Of a DNA stretch of 46,001 bases, positions 33,077 to 43,960 are shown in pieces. The translations under genes were made by a program, and so were the position numbers. The notes beneath the pieces were generated by a model. It did no database searches and was not told the DNA's origin. It saw only the letters and a program-made list of their open reading frames with translations. Positions within the stretch are counted from its first letter, which is position 1; each line of letters opens with the position of its first letter. The DNA is from Reclinomonas americana ATCC 50394 (taxonomy: Eukaryota; Jakobida; Jakobea; Jakobida): assembly GCA_048213135.1 (NCBI GenBank), contig PS015220.1:1837-47837 (forward strand). Direction: 5' to 3'.

Positions 33077-33964
33077 CTACAACACGTACACTGTGATCTC
33101 CACGTCCGTGTCGCCAAACACCTCGTTCAGCATCTCCTCCACGCGACCCCACTCGAGGCGATCCAGACCACTGCCGAGAAGGTCGCACGGATGAGTGCAA
33201 AGCGAGCGAGAGACGGAGGGAGAGGGGAGAGGAGAGTACCAGCCGATGCGCGGCATGGAGATGCGTTTCACGGCCAGCGTCGTGCACAGCCGTCGCATGC
33301 CCTCCAGTGCCTGGCGCAGCGTGGCGTACGTTGGCTTGTGGAAGTACTGTGCGTGCAGGAGCGCGTCAATCGGACTGCCAACGCGGACGCCAACCGGGAA
33401 CACATGCCTTATCCTTGGTCACGAGGTAGAAGATGGCTCGATTCTCTTCCTCGCGATCCAGAAACACCACCGAGCCGATCGCTGAATGTAGTGCAGGAGA
33501 GTGAGAGAGGCGACCGCAACAAGAGAGATAGAGAGAGGGGTTGACGCACAGGGGTCTTGCGCCTTGAGCTCATCGACGCCGCCAAAGCGTCGCTTGAACT
33601 CGGTCGCAATGCCCTTGCCCATATGCATGTCAACAGAGACGCAGTGTGCGAGCGAGTCCTTGGAGGTGAACAAGTCACCTGACGATGTGCATTGATGTCA
33701 GCATCGGAGGATGCAGCACTGCACGTGTGTGTGCGGATGCTCCTCACCATGCACTTCCCTGACGACTTGTCGACGCGAGGGTGCGGCAGCTGATCTGCAT
33801 TTGTGGAGTGAGCGATGCGCAACGGGAGTGCATGTGGGAGAGAGAGAGAGAGGCAACGTAACGACACGGGTGTGGTGGACGAAGAAGCCGCTGTGGTGGT
33901 AGAGGGCGATGAGTGCACATGTGATTGATGCTGTGTGTGTGTGGTGACGCGCGTCACCTGACAT
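33077..33964 (-). CDS. OARD1: ADP-ribose glycohydrolase OARD1 (TARG1) macrodomain
   Basis: Splicing gives [17 protein letters not shown] then [82 protein letters not shown] joined to [15 protein letters not shown] and ending [13 protein letters not shown]. This aligns along its full length with OARD1, including the DSLAHCVS and KGIA blocks that build the ADP-ribose pocket, the PRIGxGLD loop carrying the catalytic Asp, and the ITVY end. The enzyme removes ADP-ribose from glutamate and hydrolyses O-acetyl-ADP-ribose. The start at 33964 is chosen because it gives a clean phase-1 join from MSA into AAPSRRQ. It is convergent with the dehydrogenase, 109 bases apart. Confidence 0.95.
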
Positions 33965-34060
33965 GTTGTTATGTGAAGAGGGAAGAGAATGGGACTCGAG
34001 TTGTCCGCTCAATTTTCCGACCCAACGCCTTCATGCTCGCTGCATTACGTGTTCAAGTGT

Positions 34061-34392
34061 TCACTGTAGCATTCTAAATGTCTGTCGGTGGTTGTGTATG
34101 CAAAATCCAAGCCGCCGGTCCTTCCGGCTCTGGGCGTGTTCACAACTCGTGGAATTTCTCTTCGTGGCAGCCGGGCGCATCCTGTTGTTGGGCGAAGCAC
34201 CAGTGCGGTCAGCCTCGCATGTAGACAGAGAGCGCAGGTACTGTCTATGCAGTACTCACCTCGCCCCACTTTCCGCAGCACTCCCACTGTACCGAAAAGG
34301 ATCAGAATGGAAATCGACGACAACTCATATGCCACACTGCACACGTACCTCCTGCCATCCACATGCGACACGAGATGGTAAAGGAACGACAT
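34061..34392 (-). CDS. Weak candidate small basic protein
   Basis: Two well-formed introns, 34287-34348 (GTACGT...TACAG) and 34182-34259 (GTGAGT...AACAG), would give a 63-residue peptide starting MSFLYHLVSHVDGR and ending RRLGFCIHNHRQTFRMLQ. The splice sites are good and lie in matching phase, but the product resembles nothing known and is short. It may equally be an untranslated RNA or chance. Confidence 0.2.
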
Positions 34393-35255
34393 GGTGAGAT
34401 GCAGAACAGTGTTAGTCGGAGCATAACACAGGAAGCAGTCGGTATTGTTCGATATCGATATCGATAACTCACCCCCTAACATCCGTGAAGCAAAGGAGCG
34501 ACGGCAGAACGCAGAAGTACACACGATAATGTCAGATGTCATCAAACATATGCAACAGACGAGGTGGACTGCAGTGGACTCAACTCGCTGCAGAGAGAGA
34601 GACAAGTCAACAGTCAGTGCCGAAATTCACAATCGTGAGTTTTGTGTGGCACACGTACCGACTGCCAGGCGAAGGAAGAGGGTCCCAGCAAGAGACAGCA
34701 GGCAGTGAGGCATGCATGCTTTCAGCAGCTAAAGCAGAGTGGAGAAGCACGCACATACTGCACATACAAACAACAGCATGCATGCGCAGTGAGTGCCTTA
34801 TATAATGACAGTTTTTTCTTCGACACGCACGCAACAGTGTGTCCGAACGGCAGAGCGGATGGCTTGGTGCGGTATGTCCCTGGATGGTACACTACATCAC
34901 ACAGTGACACCAGCGGCAGTGAGTGGAGCTCTGCAGAAAAGGACGACTGCAGGCAGGCGAGAAATCCGACAAACCACACGGAATCTCCGCCTCCTGCTCG
35001 CTCTCCACCAACGCATGGCAGCGCAGGCATCGCTGCACATCACACAGATTCCCTGTCAACAGCAACCTCCAGGTCTCACCTCAGCACGTTCGCAAACCTT
35101 GTGGCCGTGATGGTGACTCGAGTGCGAAAACTGCCCGTTTCAAACCAATCAGCACACAACTCACAGTGTCAAAAAAACGTTGTTTCTCACAGGCAGCGCA
35201 CCAGCGACGAGTGCGACGACATGCTGGACGACGAGCGTGCACTCAGAGGCGCCAC
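34393..35255. other. Gene-poor interval
   Basis: No gene can be supported. Composition is less GC-rich than in neighbouring genes. A TATATAA-like element lies near 34798-34804 (readable as TATATAAGG on the minus strand) with a short secretion-signal-like reading just downstream on that strand (MHAVVCMCSMCVLLHSALAA). A tandem GATATC motif (CGATATCGATATCGATA) sits at about 34450. A long open plus-strand frame here lacks any protein-like pattern. Confidence 0.4.
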
Positions 35256-36847
35256 CTACGCGACTCCACCGCCAGCAACCCTCTTCAGTGAGTTGTTCCG
35301 ATGCACACAACGAGGAGGGATGTTCATTGCGCATGACACTTTACCGTACTCGCCGCACTGGCTGGTCGCGCGCTCGGCGACGACGATGCGGCGCCAGCGG
35401 CACTCTGTGACGAGAAGCACACGTTGTTAGTCACCAAACCGTGATGCAATCGGCACAAGGCAACTGACCATGCTGATACTGTGGCCGTGTGCAGGTGCGT
35501 GCGAGTGCGGTAGCTCTTGCACCGATTGTGAAACCGATGTCGCGTATCGCGGCGTCGACGCATGCGACGGTGGCGACTGCGCAAGAGCACTAAAGTGAGC
35601 TTTTCTCCATTTATCTCTCTTGCGTGCACGACGCATGAGCACCCGAGATCGCACGCGGAGTGACTTGCGCAGGCGGACCACTTCGCGTTCCAGTTCATGC
35701 ACTCGCATCCGCATCTCTCGGTTTCTTGTCTCCAGCTTGGCCTGAGCGCGCGTGCACATAAGTGGGCAGGCACGGGAGAGAGTGCGAGGAGATAGATGAC
35801 GCACCACCATTCCCGGATCCTCGACAGGATGTCCATGTGCATGAGAATGATGAGGCGTGGGACTGACACTCAGCTCGCGGATCGTCGCCAGCAGCTGATC
35901 GCGTTCCTCAGCAAGGTGCTTGTTCTCGTCTTGCAGGGTGGTGATCTGCACGTTGCACGTTTGAATAAGCTCTGCCTATCACGGCTGTCAGCAGCTGCCA
36001 GCATCCACGACGCAACGCGACGCTTGACGGGCTCGCCAGCCGAGGCAAATGCACACTGGTGCTCGTGGGCGTCGAGATCGGCGACCACGCCGACCCACGC
36101 ACAGCCAATCGACGCAGCGTGGCAGTGTGCTGCCCGCTGGTTGCAAGCGTGCTCTGCATGAAGGAAGATCGACTGAGTGGGTGGAGGATACACAGTCGCC
36201 ACCGATTTGCTCACGCGCACCTCGATGCTCACGCATGTGGCACCGCGGCACCGGTTCGCGACACTGCGAGCACTGGATCTCACACACATGCTCGTGCGTG
36301 TGCACGTAGTCACCGAGTGTTCCCTTCCACGCACACTGTGCGTTCGGGCAGTGCGCCACCTGTGACGATCCGGATCCGCCGATTGAGAGAGACAACTTGG
36401 CAAGATCCACCACCAACACACAGGAACGAACCTGCAATCCCTCAAACGCCGCCGTCACCTCGTCCGACGGCGACACACACGAGTCGAGCGATGTGTCGCA
36501 GCACGGACACAGATGCCGCTCGGCGCGCGTCAGATGCTGCACGAATGACGATTGGTGAGAAAAAGATTCGCATCTGGACACACACCGCGTCACTCACCGC
36601 ACGACAAAGCGGATGCTGCGCCTCCGTGCACAGCACCATCGGCGGCTCACACAACTCCAGACACGCACTGGAGCACGCGCGTCGGAAGATTCTCTCCACC
36701 ACACACGCACTCAAAAAAAACACCGACAAGAAAACGCAACGCGCACTCGGCAATCTCATGCGCCTTTGCCTGCGACTCCGTCGTCAAGTCGATCAGACGC
36801 AGCGGGTGGCGATGAAACGTGGATGCGGCACACTGTGTCTCTGTCAT
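35256..36847 (-). CDS. TRAF-type zinc-finger protein with coiled coil
   Basis: Starts MTETQCAASTFHRHPLRLID. A RING/B-box-like Cys/His cluster is spread over two exons (CLELCEPPMVLCTEAQHPLC, RAERHLCPCCDTSLDS). Two TRAF-type zinc fingers follow: AHCPNAQCAWKGTLGDYVHT with HEHVCEIQCSQCREPVPRCH, then CNQRAAHCHAASIGCAW with DLDAHEHQCAF. A coiled coil (ITTLQDENKHLAEERDQLLA, RVHELEREVVRLRKSLRVRS) comes next, then a Ser/His-rich tail. No MATH domain is seen at the C-terminus, unlike metazoan TRAFs but like many protist versions. It is probably a ubiquitin-ligase-type adaptor (inference). The last exon is uncertain: splicing gives a stop at 35256, reading through gives one at 35324. Confidence 0.75.
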
Positions 36848-36924
36848 TTCTCTCACAATCCGATAATTGAGAAACTTGTACGGATCAGACAGACAGATCG
36901 TGAATACCGTAGTTTGTTGTTTCG
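36848..36924. promoter_or_regulatory. Shared divergent promoter interval (77 bp)
   Basis: The TRAF-type gene and the ceramidase gene start on opposite strands with only 77 bases between their ATGs, almost the same distance as at 4389-4466. Both plus-strand starts are preceded by a TTGTTG(T/G) pyrimidine-mixed motif. Confidence 0.5.
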
Positions 36925-38275
36925 ATGCGCGGGCCAAAGCACGAGTGTTTCTGGGAGCCCGTCACTGGGTACATTGGTGAGCACCACTTGCACGCAAGAA
37001 GAAACGCTCGTCAAGTCATCTCTCTCTCATACTTATGTGCCAGACTGGTGCGAGGCCAACTGCGTGCACTCTCCGTACATTGCCGAGACGTGGAATACGC
37101 TCTCGAATGCATTCATCTGGGTGCCGGCCATCATTGGCCTGTTGAACTGTGCGCGCATTCGTGCAGAGTGGCGCTTCTGGGGACTGTATGCGTCGCTTGT
37201 GTGTGTGGTGAGCGCCTCTTTTTCTTTCACACACTCTCTTTCTCTTTCTCTCTTTGCATGTTTTGACGTGCGCGTCTCTCTCTTTCTCTCTTTAGGGACT
37301 GGGATCGACTGCATTCCACGCCACTCTCTCGCGTCTTGGTCAGGTTCTCGATGAATTTCCGATGCTCATCGGTGGATCGTTCTTTGTCTATGCTGCCATT
37401 GTTGCGTTCGACTGTTGCTGCTGCTGCTGCGTTGCTGCTCACGGGCGCGCATGCAGAACATGCGAGGCAAGGCGCCGAAGACGATTATTCCCATGCTCGT
37501 GGTGTACACGATCTGCGGCACGTTGTGTTTGCTGCTTTTCCCCGACCAGCCGTTCTGGTTCCAGGTGCGCGCTGTTGCTCTTTGTCCCCCTCGTTTCCTT
37601 GCTGGATGCATGCTCATGGGGAGGTGAGTGACAGGCAAGCTACATCCTGGGCGTCATTGCGACCACAGTGCAGTCGGGGTACATTGCGTGGCACCATCCG
37701 AAGAAGGTGAGTGTGTAGGAGGAGTCTCGCTCTCTCTTCCTGCTTCGTGTTCATGTCGATGACGACGACGACGCTGCAGAACGTGCGCGAGATGTACGAC
37801 TTGGCGATGTGGACGTACTTTATGGGCGCCGTGTTGTGGGTACGTGCACAGCCCTTCTCCAGCTGCTGAGTCTTTTAGGTTTACTTTGAATGGATGCAGT
37901 TGTTCGACTATCACCTGTGCTCTCGGCTGGAGATGATGGTTCCGCGCGTCCTCTTCCAGCTGCACTCGTGGTGGTGCGCGCAGTCACTCTCTTTCTTTCA
38001 CTCTCACCCTCTCGCTGCTGCTCACCGTCCATGTTGTACAGGCACGTGGGCACTGGTCTCGGCTCGTACTTTGCGTGCACCTTCTTGATGGTGCGTTGTG
38101 CGTGTGCCACACAGCTCGTTTGTTGTGTGCACGCGAGGCTGACCACTTGTGCCCACAGTACGTGCGAGAGGAGACGCTGAATCATGCGCCGCGATGGGGC
38201 AAGAAGCGCTGGCAGACCCTGTTCCTGCCGACCGTGGAGACAACAACGGTGGTGACCAGCAACAAGATCGAGTAG
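36925..38275 (+). CDS. ACER: Alkaline ceramidase
   Basis: A multi-pass hydrolase that splits ceramide into sphingosine and fatty acid. The diagnostic motifs appear in order: FWEPVTGYIDWCEANCVHSP, YIAETWNTLSNAFIWVPAII, GLGSTAFHATLSRLGQVLDE with FPM, then PDQPFWFQ, SYILGVIATTVQSG, DYHLCSRLEMMVPRVLFQLH with SWWHVGTGLGSYFACTFL. The zinc-binding histidines of the CREST superfamily are in SxxFHxT and in the HxxWH-like C-terminal motif (HSWWHVGTG). About seven membrane segments are expected, and the tail is short and basic (WGKKRWQTLF). Eight or so introns break it; one begins GTTGCG (about 37403). A Golgi/ER location is normal for the family. Confidence 0.93.
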
Positions 38276-38441
38276 AAACCCAATAGAGTGGTGGTAGTGG
38301 CGCTGACAGACCCCCACATTCACCTCCTCCTTTCCCTCAAGTGAAATCATGGAAGAATAATATCACTGAAAAAAGAACGTGTCTCGTTGTGCACTATCTC
38401 TCTTCGTAAAAAGAAAACTAAATCGGCCTGACGGCGACTCC

Positions 38442-41400
38442 TCAGCCGCCGGTGTAGATGAGCGGGTGCGCCTCATGGATCTGTTTCCTCACCTCCTCGC
38501 TAATGTTGTTGCCTGTGTTGCACAGCAGAAAACGTGAGATCATCCACCCACTCAACGCACATGCACGCATGCAGTGATGAGGCTACGCAACGGATCAAGT
38601 TGAGCGTCAGCTTGCGCAGCTTGGCATCGGGCGCCACCTCGCGGTCGGCCAGGGCCCACGCACCCGTGTCTTGAATGCTGTTCTCTGCCAGGTCCAGCGT
38701 CATGCCGTACGGCTGCGCCGAGCCCAGCACGTCGGCAATCTCCTTTGCGCCGTCGTCGGTGAGGCCGGTGCCGCGCAGCGTCAGGTGCACAAAGAACGGC
38801 AGACGAGTGGCCTGCTTGATCACATGCAGCGCTGCGTTGTCGCCAATCAGGTTGCCTGTGCGATCGCCTGAAAGTCAGAAGAAAAGCGACAAGAGCAACG
38901 GATTCACGATGAGAGCGGCACGCAACGAGACAGGTCCAGTGCGCCGAGCGACGGGATCGTGTGCAAGTAGTCGCCGATGATGCGAGCACTCTTGCGGGAC
39001 ATGTAGCAGTCTGTGTGGCACACGCGCACATCCGTCAGCACACTTCCTCCCCCAACATCCCCTTGCATGGATTCGCAACTATTCAAAATCAGCTCCTTCA
39101 GCGCGTGGCAGTGGTGCAAGTGCTTCATGAACATCTTCAGGCCATCCTCCGTGTACTCCTTGTTCTCTGCGCGTCACGTAATCAGATAAGCGGCGCCTCC
39201 CTCGTGGTCACACAGTGTGCGCACTCACCACCGAGATCGAGGCGAATGAGCTTCGGCAACGAAGACAGCTTGTTGGCCAGGTTGAGCAACGTGTCGTCGC
39301 CAATCTGCGTGTTGGACAAGGAGAGAGACTCCAAACTTGCCGGCAGCTTTTTGATGATGCCCTGCATGCCGCGGTCGCCAATCGGGTTGCCTGGTGATGC
39401 ACGTGAGTGAAACTGAAGTCATCTTTCTTCTCGCGGCAGCTGGTACGCAACTGCGCAGATCCAGGACCTTCAGCTTGCTCCAGCCGCCCACGAGGTCCGC
39501 CAAGCCCAGAATGCCGTCGTCGGTAAGCTTGTTGGTGCCGGCGGAGAACCACTCAATGTTTGGTGCACCCTGCAGGTACTGCAGCAGGCGCGAGCCCTTC
39601 AGCTTGTCGTCGTCGAGCATCCAGCCTGGTCCAGTCGTCAGGAATACGGAGCAGGGAGTGACATGCACAGAGGCTGTACGCAAGCAAACCTCCAATGTCA
39701 ATCTTGGTGAAGCGAGGACCAAAGGCCTTGACCTGGGCGTTGATGATCTCCAAGTTGGTGTCGGTCTTCAGCGGATTTCCTGCGAATCGTCCAAGTGAGA
39801 GGGTGGTCGCTGTAAAGGGTCCACCAGGAGAAAACTCTGCACTCACCCTCGAACCACACACGGCGGAGCTTGGGCGGCGAGCGGCGGTTGATAATGCCGG
39901 CGAGTTGCTTGCCCTGCTCCTCCTCAAATGAGTTGGCTGTGCGGAAAAATTCAGTGAGATCGCCAAACTGCAGCAGCACCGCGTCTCTCTCGCTCACGCA
40001 CCGCCAATGTACAGCTCCTCCAGGTTCACCATGCTCGGCAGCACCTCGTCGAGAATGCCAAGGCCGTAGGCGTCGGGCTTGGTGTCTGCACGAGGACGCA
40101 GGTGAGTGGCGATAATATTTAACCTTGCTCGATGACAGGGCGCAACTCGAAAGGTCGAGAATGCGGAGCGACTTGATCTTGGCGACGGACTTGAGCACCT
40201 GTCCAGTGCCCTGGCCGTAGATCGGGAAGTCTGTCGCACGACCCAGAACCCAGGTCAGCTTTCAGAAATTTCTCTCCCACGCTCGACAGGGTACGCACAG
40301 AATCCATCTCCGCTAAAGGCCAGCTCCTCGAGCTTCGGCAACTTGCTCAGGTGCTTGCCAACCTCGACGGCGCCCTCCACGCCAAACTTGTGCGCTGCAC
40401 ATGCGTGATTGATTATTGAGTGAGAATGATTCACAACTCACCGACAGCGGGGCAAGAGACGCAACTGCCCAGCCGCAAGATGCGCAGCTCCGGAATGTGC
40501 TTGAGTGCCTGCGCAAACGGCTCGGCAAGCTTCTCGCGCATCGAGTTCTCTGTCGACAGCGGAAAGCGTGAGCTGAAGGCAGCAGCACGAAACAACGCAG
40601 CCCGGAGAGACGCAACTCGACAGATTCAACACCTCCAGCTTCGGCAGGTGCTTCAGGTTCTCCACCAGCGTCAGCATGCCATCAGTCTCGATCTCGCAGT
40701 CGTACACGTTGATCTCGCGCAGATTCGGCACGTGCGACAGGTGCGAGAAGATGGCCTTGAAGCCCTTGTCCTTGGCGTTCTTGTTCTCTGCCAAATCCAG
40801 CACCTCGAGGTTGGGTACGTTCTTGAGCAGTGGGCCCAACGCCTTCGCGGCCGGGAACGTCATGTCGGTCTCTGCGGCGCGACAGTCAGCCCGGTGCGTG
40901 AATGTGCAGTGTGTGGACGACGACGACGATGAGACGCAACTGGGAATGTGCAGCTCGCGCAGGTTGGGCACGCTCTCCAGGTTGGCAAAAATGTTCTGGA
41001 GACCCACCGTCTTCAGTGGTTGCTCTGCGGCGATTAAGGTGGAGAACAGTGAGACCACACTCTGTGGGAGAGCGTCCCGGTCAATTACGCAACTCTCCAG
41101 GTCGAGCACCTCCAGCTTCGGCATGTTCTTCAGTCGCTCGCCAATCACACGGCCAGCGTCCTGATCCAGCTTGATGTCCCACCCGCCCTTGCAGGCAAAG
41201 GAGCGCAGCTCGGGTGCATCGCCCACCTTGTCGAGCAGCCACCGCAGTCCGTCGTTGCTGATAAAGTTGTCTGCAGGCACGACGATGTCAAATGTCAGTG
41301 GCTGCGGCAGTGATGACGGACTCGTCGTCGTGCGGACACGCAACAGCCAATGTTGAGTTTCTCGAGCTTGGGGATGAACTGCAACACGTAGCCCAGGTCC

Positions 41401-42120
41401 TTGGCGGCACCGTCGGTGAGCCAGTTGTCTGTTGTTCGCGGGTGAGAAAGAGTGAGCAGCGCGATTCACTCACGGCAACTTTTTGTCGCCACTCACCTGA
41501 AATGTCGAGCTCGCGCAGCTCCGGTGCCTTCTGGATGTGGTCCAGCAGCTTGCGGAAGGTGGCCGTCGTCAAGCGAGACGCTGCGTGAGCAAGGGGAGTA
41601 AAGGGATCAGCGCTTTTGGTTGATCATTGTCGGGAGAAACGTATGACAACTCACAAGCCATCTTCAGCGAGCGCAGCTTGGGCGACAAGGCCGCCGCCAC
41701 CAGCTCCATGCTGGCCTCGCCGACCGGAATGCCTGCGTGACACGCCACATCAGACCAGCGGATGAGTGGACAACGGGAGGCGCACTGACATACCGGCCAG
41801 ATTGATGGTCACCTCGTCCGACACGTCGAGAGCATCCTGTACCTCGCGGGTGGCTGCAGAACAAAAAAGAGTCAGTGAATGGCGTGGATGCGATCCAAGG
41901 AGACGCGTACGCACAAGTGGAGACAACGAGCGTGTCGCTGTCGCCAACTGGCGCATTGGCCTTGACCGAGGGCGCGCCACAGGCTGCACCCGCCAACAGC
42001 ACCGACAGCAGGGCGAGCAGCGCCACCACTGTCCACGCGTTCGACGACACTCTGCGCGGATCGTCAGAAAAGCGGAAGAGAGGAAGAGGAAGAGGAAGGC
42101 CATGGCACGATCACACGCAT
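38442..42120 (-). CDS. Secreted leucine-rich-repeat protein of RNI type, built from repeated exons
   Basis: A hydrophobic signal segment (NAWTVVALLALLSVLLAGAA) is followed by some 20-25 ribonuclease-inhibitor-like LRRs such as LTTATFRKLLDHIQKAPELR, KALGPLLKNVPNLEVLDLAE and LLNLANKLSSLPKLIRLDLG, ending ISEEVRKQIHEAHPLIYTGG. About 17 introns occur. Most exons hold one repeat, enter and leave in phase 1, and break just after the LxLxxC/N strand. At least ten of these introns start GTTGCG. LRR solenoids bind proteins and the signal suggests secretion, but the ligand is unknown. The ATG is uncertain: no in-frame ATG precedes the signal, and I place it at 42120 through a 67-base intron (M joined to LSSNAW). 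Confidence 0.75.
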
Positions 42121-42327
42121 GCGCGACTCTCTCGCTCTCACTTTCTGATTTCGTCAGCAACTCCAACTGCAGGTTCTCTTGATGGGCATTCTTTCTCTTC
42201 TTTTCACTCTCACGCAGCGGAGCGCACGACGAAACGTGTCCGCGTGCATCAGCCAAACAGGAGTGATGACGCACGCGTCTTTTGCGGAGGTGTTTGCGTT
42301 CACTTCTCTGCTCCCTCTCTCGCCTGC

Positions 42328-43170
42328 TCATCGTCTGGTCGTCTCTCGTTCTATGTGCATCCACTGTGCCTCCTTCCCCTCTTGACCGACGGAAGATGTT
42401 ACGTACCGCATGATCTTCTCTCCTGCTGAAAAAGCTGATGCCACGTGTCGCGCCGCGATTGTCCTGGCGCATGAAGAAGGACGAGGTCGACGACACAGGC
42501 GTCATTGGCATAACCCCCGCGCGGGTAGCAGTGAGCGATGCATCCACCGGCAAGGCGGGTAGCCGAAAAAGCTGCAAGTCGATTTTGTCGAACTTCGACG
42601 TCTCAATCGGTGGCCAGCCCACCGCGATGATCGTCTGCGGCACACTCAGCGATCTGCAGCAGCCGGTGAATTCATAAACCAAAAAACAATGCATCTGGCG
42701 CTTTAATATCACGAACCACGTCGCACAGCTCGACAGGCAGCTCGTGGCCTTCATGAACAAACAGAGTGAGCAGACTGCTGAGTCCTACGGGGGGCAGACG
42801 CAGACATGGACGCAACAGGCCGCGCACAGAGTCTCGCTATGCACCACCCGCTGCATGCGCATCTCCAGCGACGGCAACAACACGTGCAAGCAGTACGCCT
42901 TGGCCGCGTTGTCGCTGTCGATCGCACTGTCAGTCACCGGGAAAAAACAACCACTCCCGAAACACTCGCACCACGTAAGATCAAAAGCCGCCTGCTCGGC
43001 GTGCTGCAACAGCGCCTCGGCCACATCCAGTGGCATGATCTGCGACATGGGCACTTTCTGCTCCAAGCACGTGCTGTGCAGTCGCCTGAGCACTGCCATG
43101 AGTCGCGCCGGTGAGTCCTTGTGGTCGCTGCCGAGGAAGAACAACAGCACGTGAGCGCAATGATCAGCAG
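42328..43170 (-). CDS. Unrecognised gene, 5' end and last exon uncertain
   Basis: Protein-like exons can be chained: SDHKDSPARLMAVLRRLHST, CLEQKVPMSQIMPLDVAEAL, LQHAEQAAFDLTAIDSDNAA, KAYCLHVLLPSLEMRMQRVV, then (50-base intron) SLLTLFVHEGHELPVELCDV. From there either a stop at 42672 follows, or an 83-base intron leads to TIIAVGWPPIETSKFDKIDL, QLFRLPALPVDASLTATRAG, FFMRQDNRGATRGISFFSRR and a stop at 42328. The first supported exon starts after a GGCAG acceptor near 43155, so the start codon is upstream and not found. I recognise no family. Confidence 0.4.
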
Positions 43171-43960
43171 GTTGAGAGGGACGTCGCAGTCAGACTGAGC
43201 AGCATCGACCACCAAGCGTGCTCGTTCTTTCAGCTGTTTACTCGAAGCGAAGAAAGAAGCATAGACAAGAAAATGCCCAGCAGGCCCACGACACCAACAG
43301 TCACGAACAATGCACTGAGATGTTGATATCAACCAAGCACTACAGGCACGAAATGGACCATCAACTACACACGACACCAACGACACAGTGCCGAGAGGAC
43401 AGATGTTGATGTCAACAACAAAGCACGGCCATGAAATGATCCAACAGCGACCGCCACAACTCTTTGTGCTCTCGACTTGAAGAGAAGCTATCGATGCCGA
43501 GAATGAAAATCAGGCAAAGCGACCACCAAGAGTCTTCCCGTGTTCCCCTCTCATCTCAAAGTGAAGAATGAAAACACAAAGAAAAGCCCTTCAGTTCCAC
43601 GACAACAACGACACAGTGTGCTGAGAGGACAGATGTTGATGCCGACAACAAAGCACTGTCATCGATCCATATGCATGACAACGACCGCCGAAACTCTCTT
43701 GAGCTCTTCTTCCACCTCGAACCGAAAAAGAGAGAATACGAAAAGATGAGACCAAGCCCGTGCACTTCTATCGAGACAACAAGCTAGAAAGCAATCAAGT
43801 CAAGAATCATCACTCAAAGCATCACAACTCCTATGTCTCCTGTGCTGAACGGTGTCGAATGCAAAAACAACTCTCTCGAAAGTCCCTGAAAACCCCCCAT
43901 CAACGCATGCCAATCTCCTGCCTTCCCCTTTTCTCCCCCCCTTTCTCGCCCTCCCTCTCC
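43171..43960. other. Intergenic or upstream-exon interval with degenerate repeats
   Basis: No gene is confidently readable; it may contain the missing first exon of the gene at 42328-43170. It is poorer in GC than the genes and holds the degenerate repeat set described at 43312-43720. Confidence 0.5.
43312..43720. repeat. Three degenerate copies of a palindrome-centred block
   Basis: The blocks begin CACTGAGATGTTGATATCAA (about 43314), GAGAGGACAGATGTTGATGT (about 43392) and GAGAGGACAGATGTTGATGC (about 43620). All run on into AACAAAGCAC-like and (C)CATGAAATG/TCATCGATCC sequence, and copies 2 and 3 also share the following CGACCGCC(A/G)(C/A)AACTCT. The core TTGATATCAA is a perfect palindrome in copy 1 and near-palindromic in the others. 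Confidence 0.7.

Noticed and set aside
34642-35430. Open plus-strand frame of about 260 codons
   Set aside because: No protein-like pattern, no domain and no intron logic; it overlaps the TRAF gene's last exons on the other strand.
41750-42330. Continuous minus-strand frame joining the 42.4-42.7 kb exon to the LRR gene
   Set aside because: It reads through a consensus donor (GCG|GTACGT at about 42411) and in the wrong frame for the LRR signal peptide; phase analysis supports separate exons.
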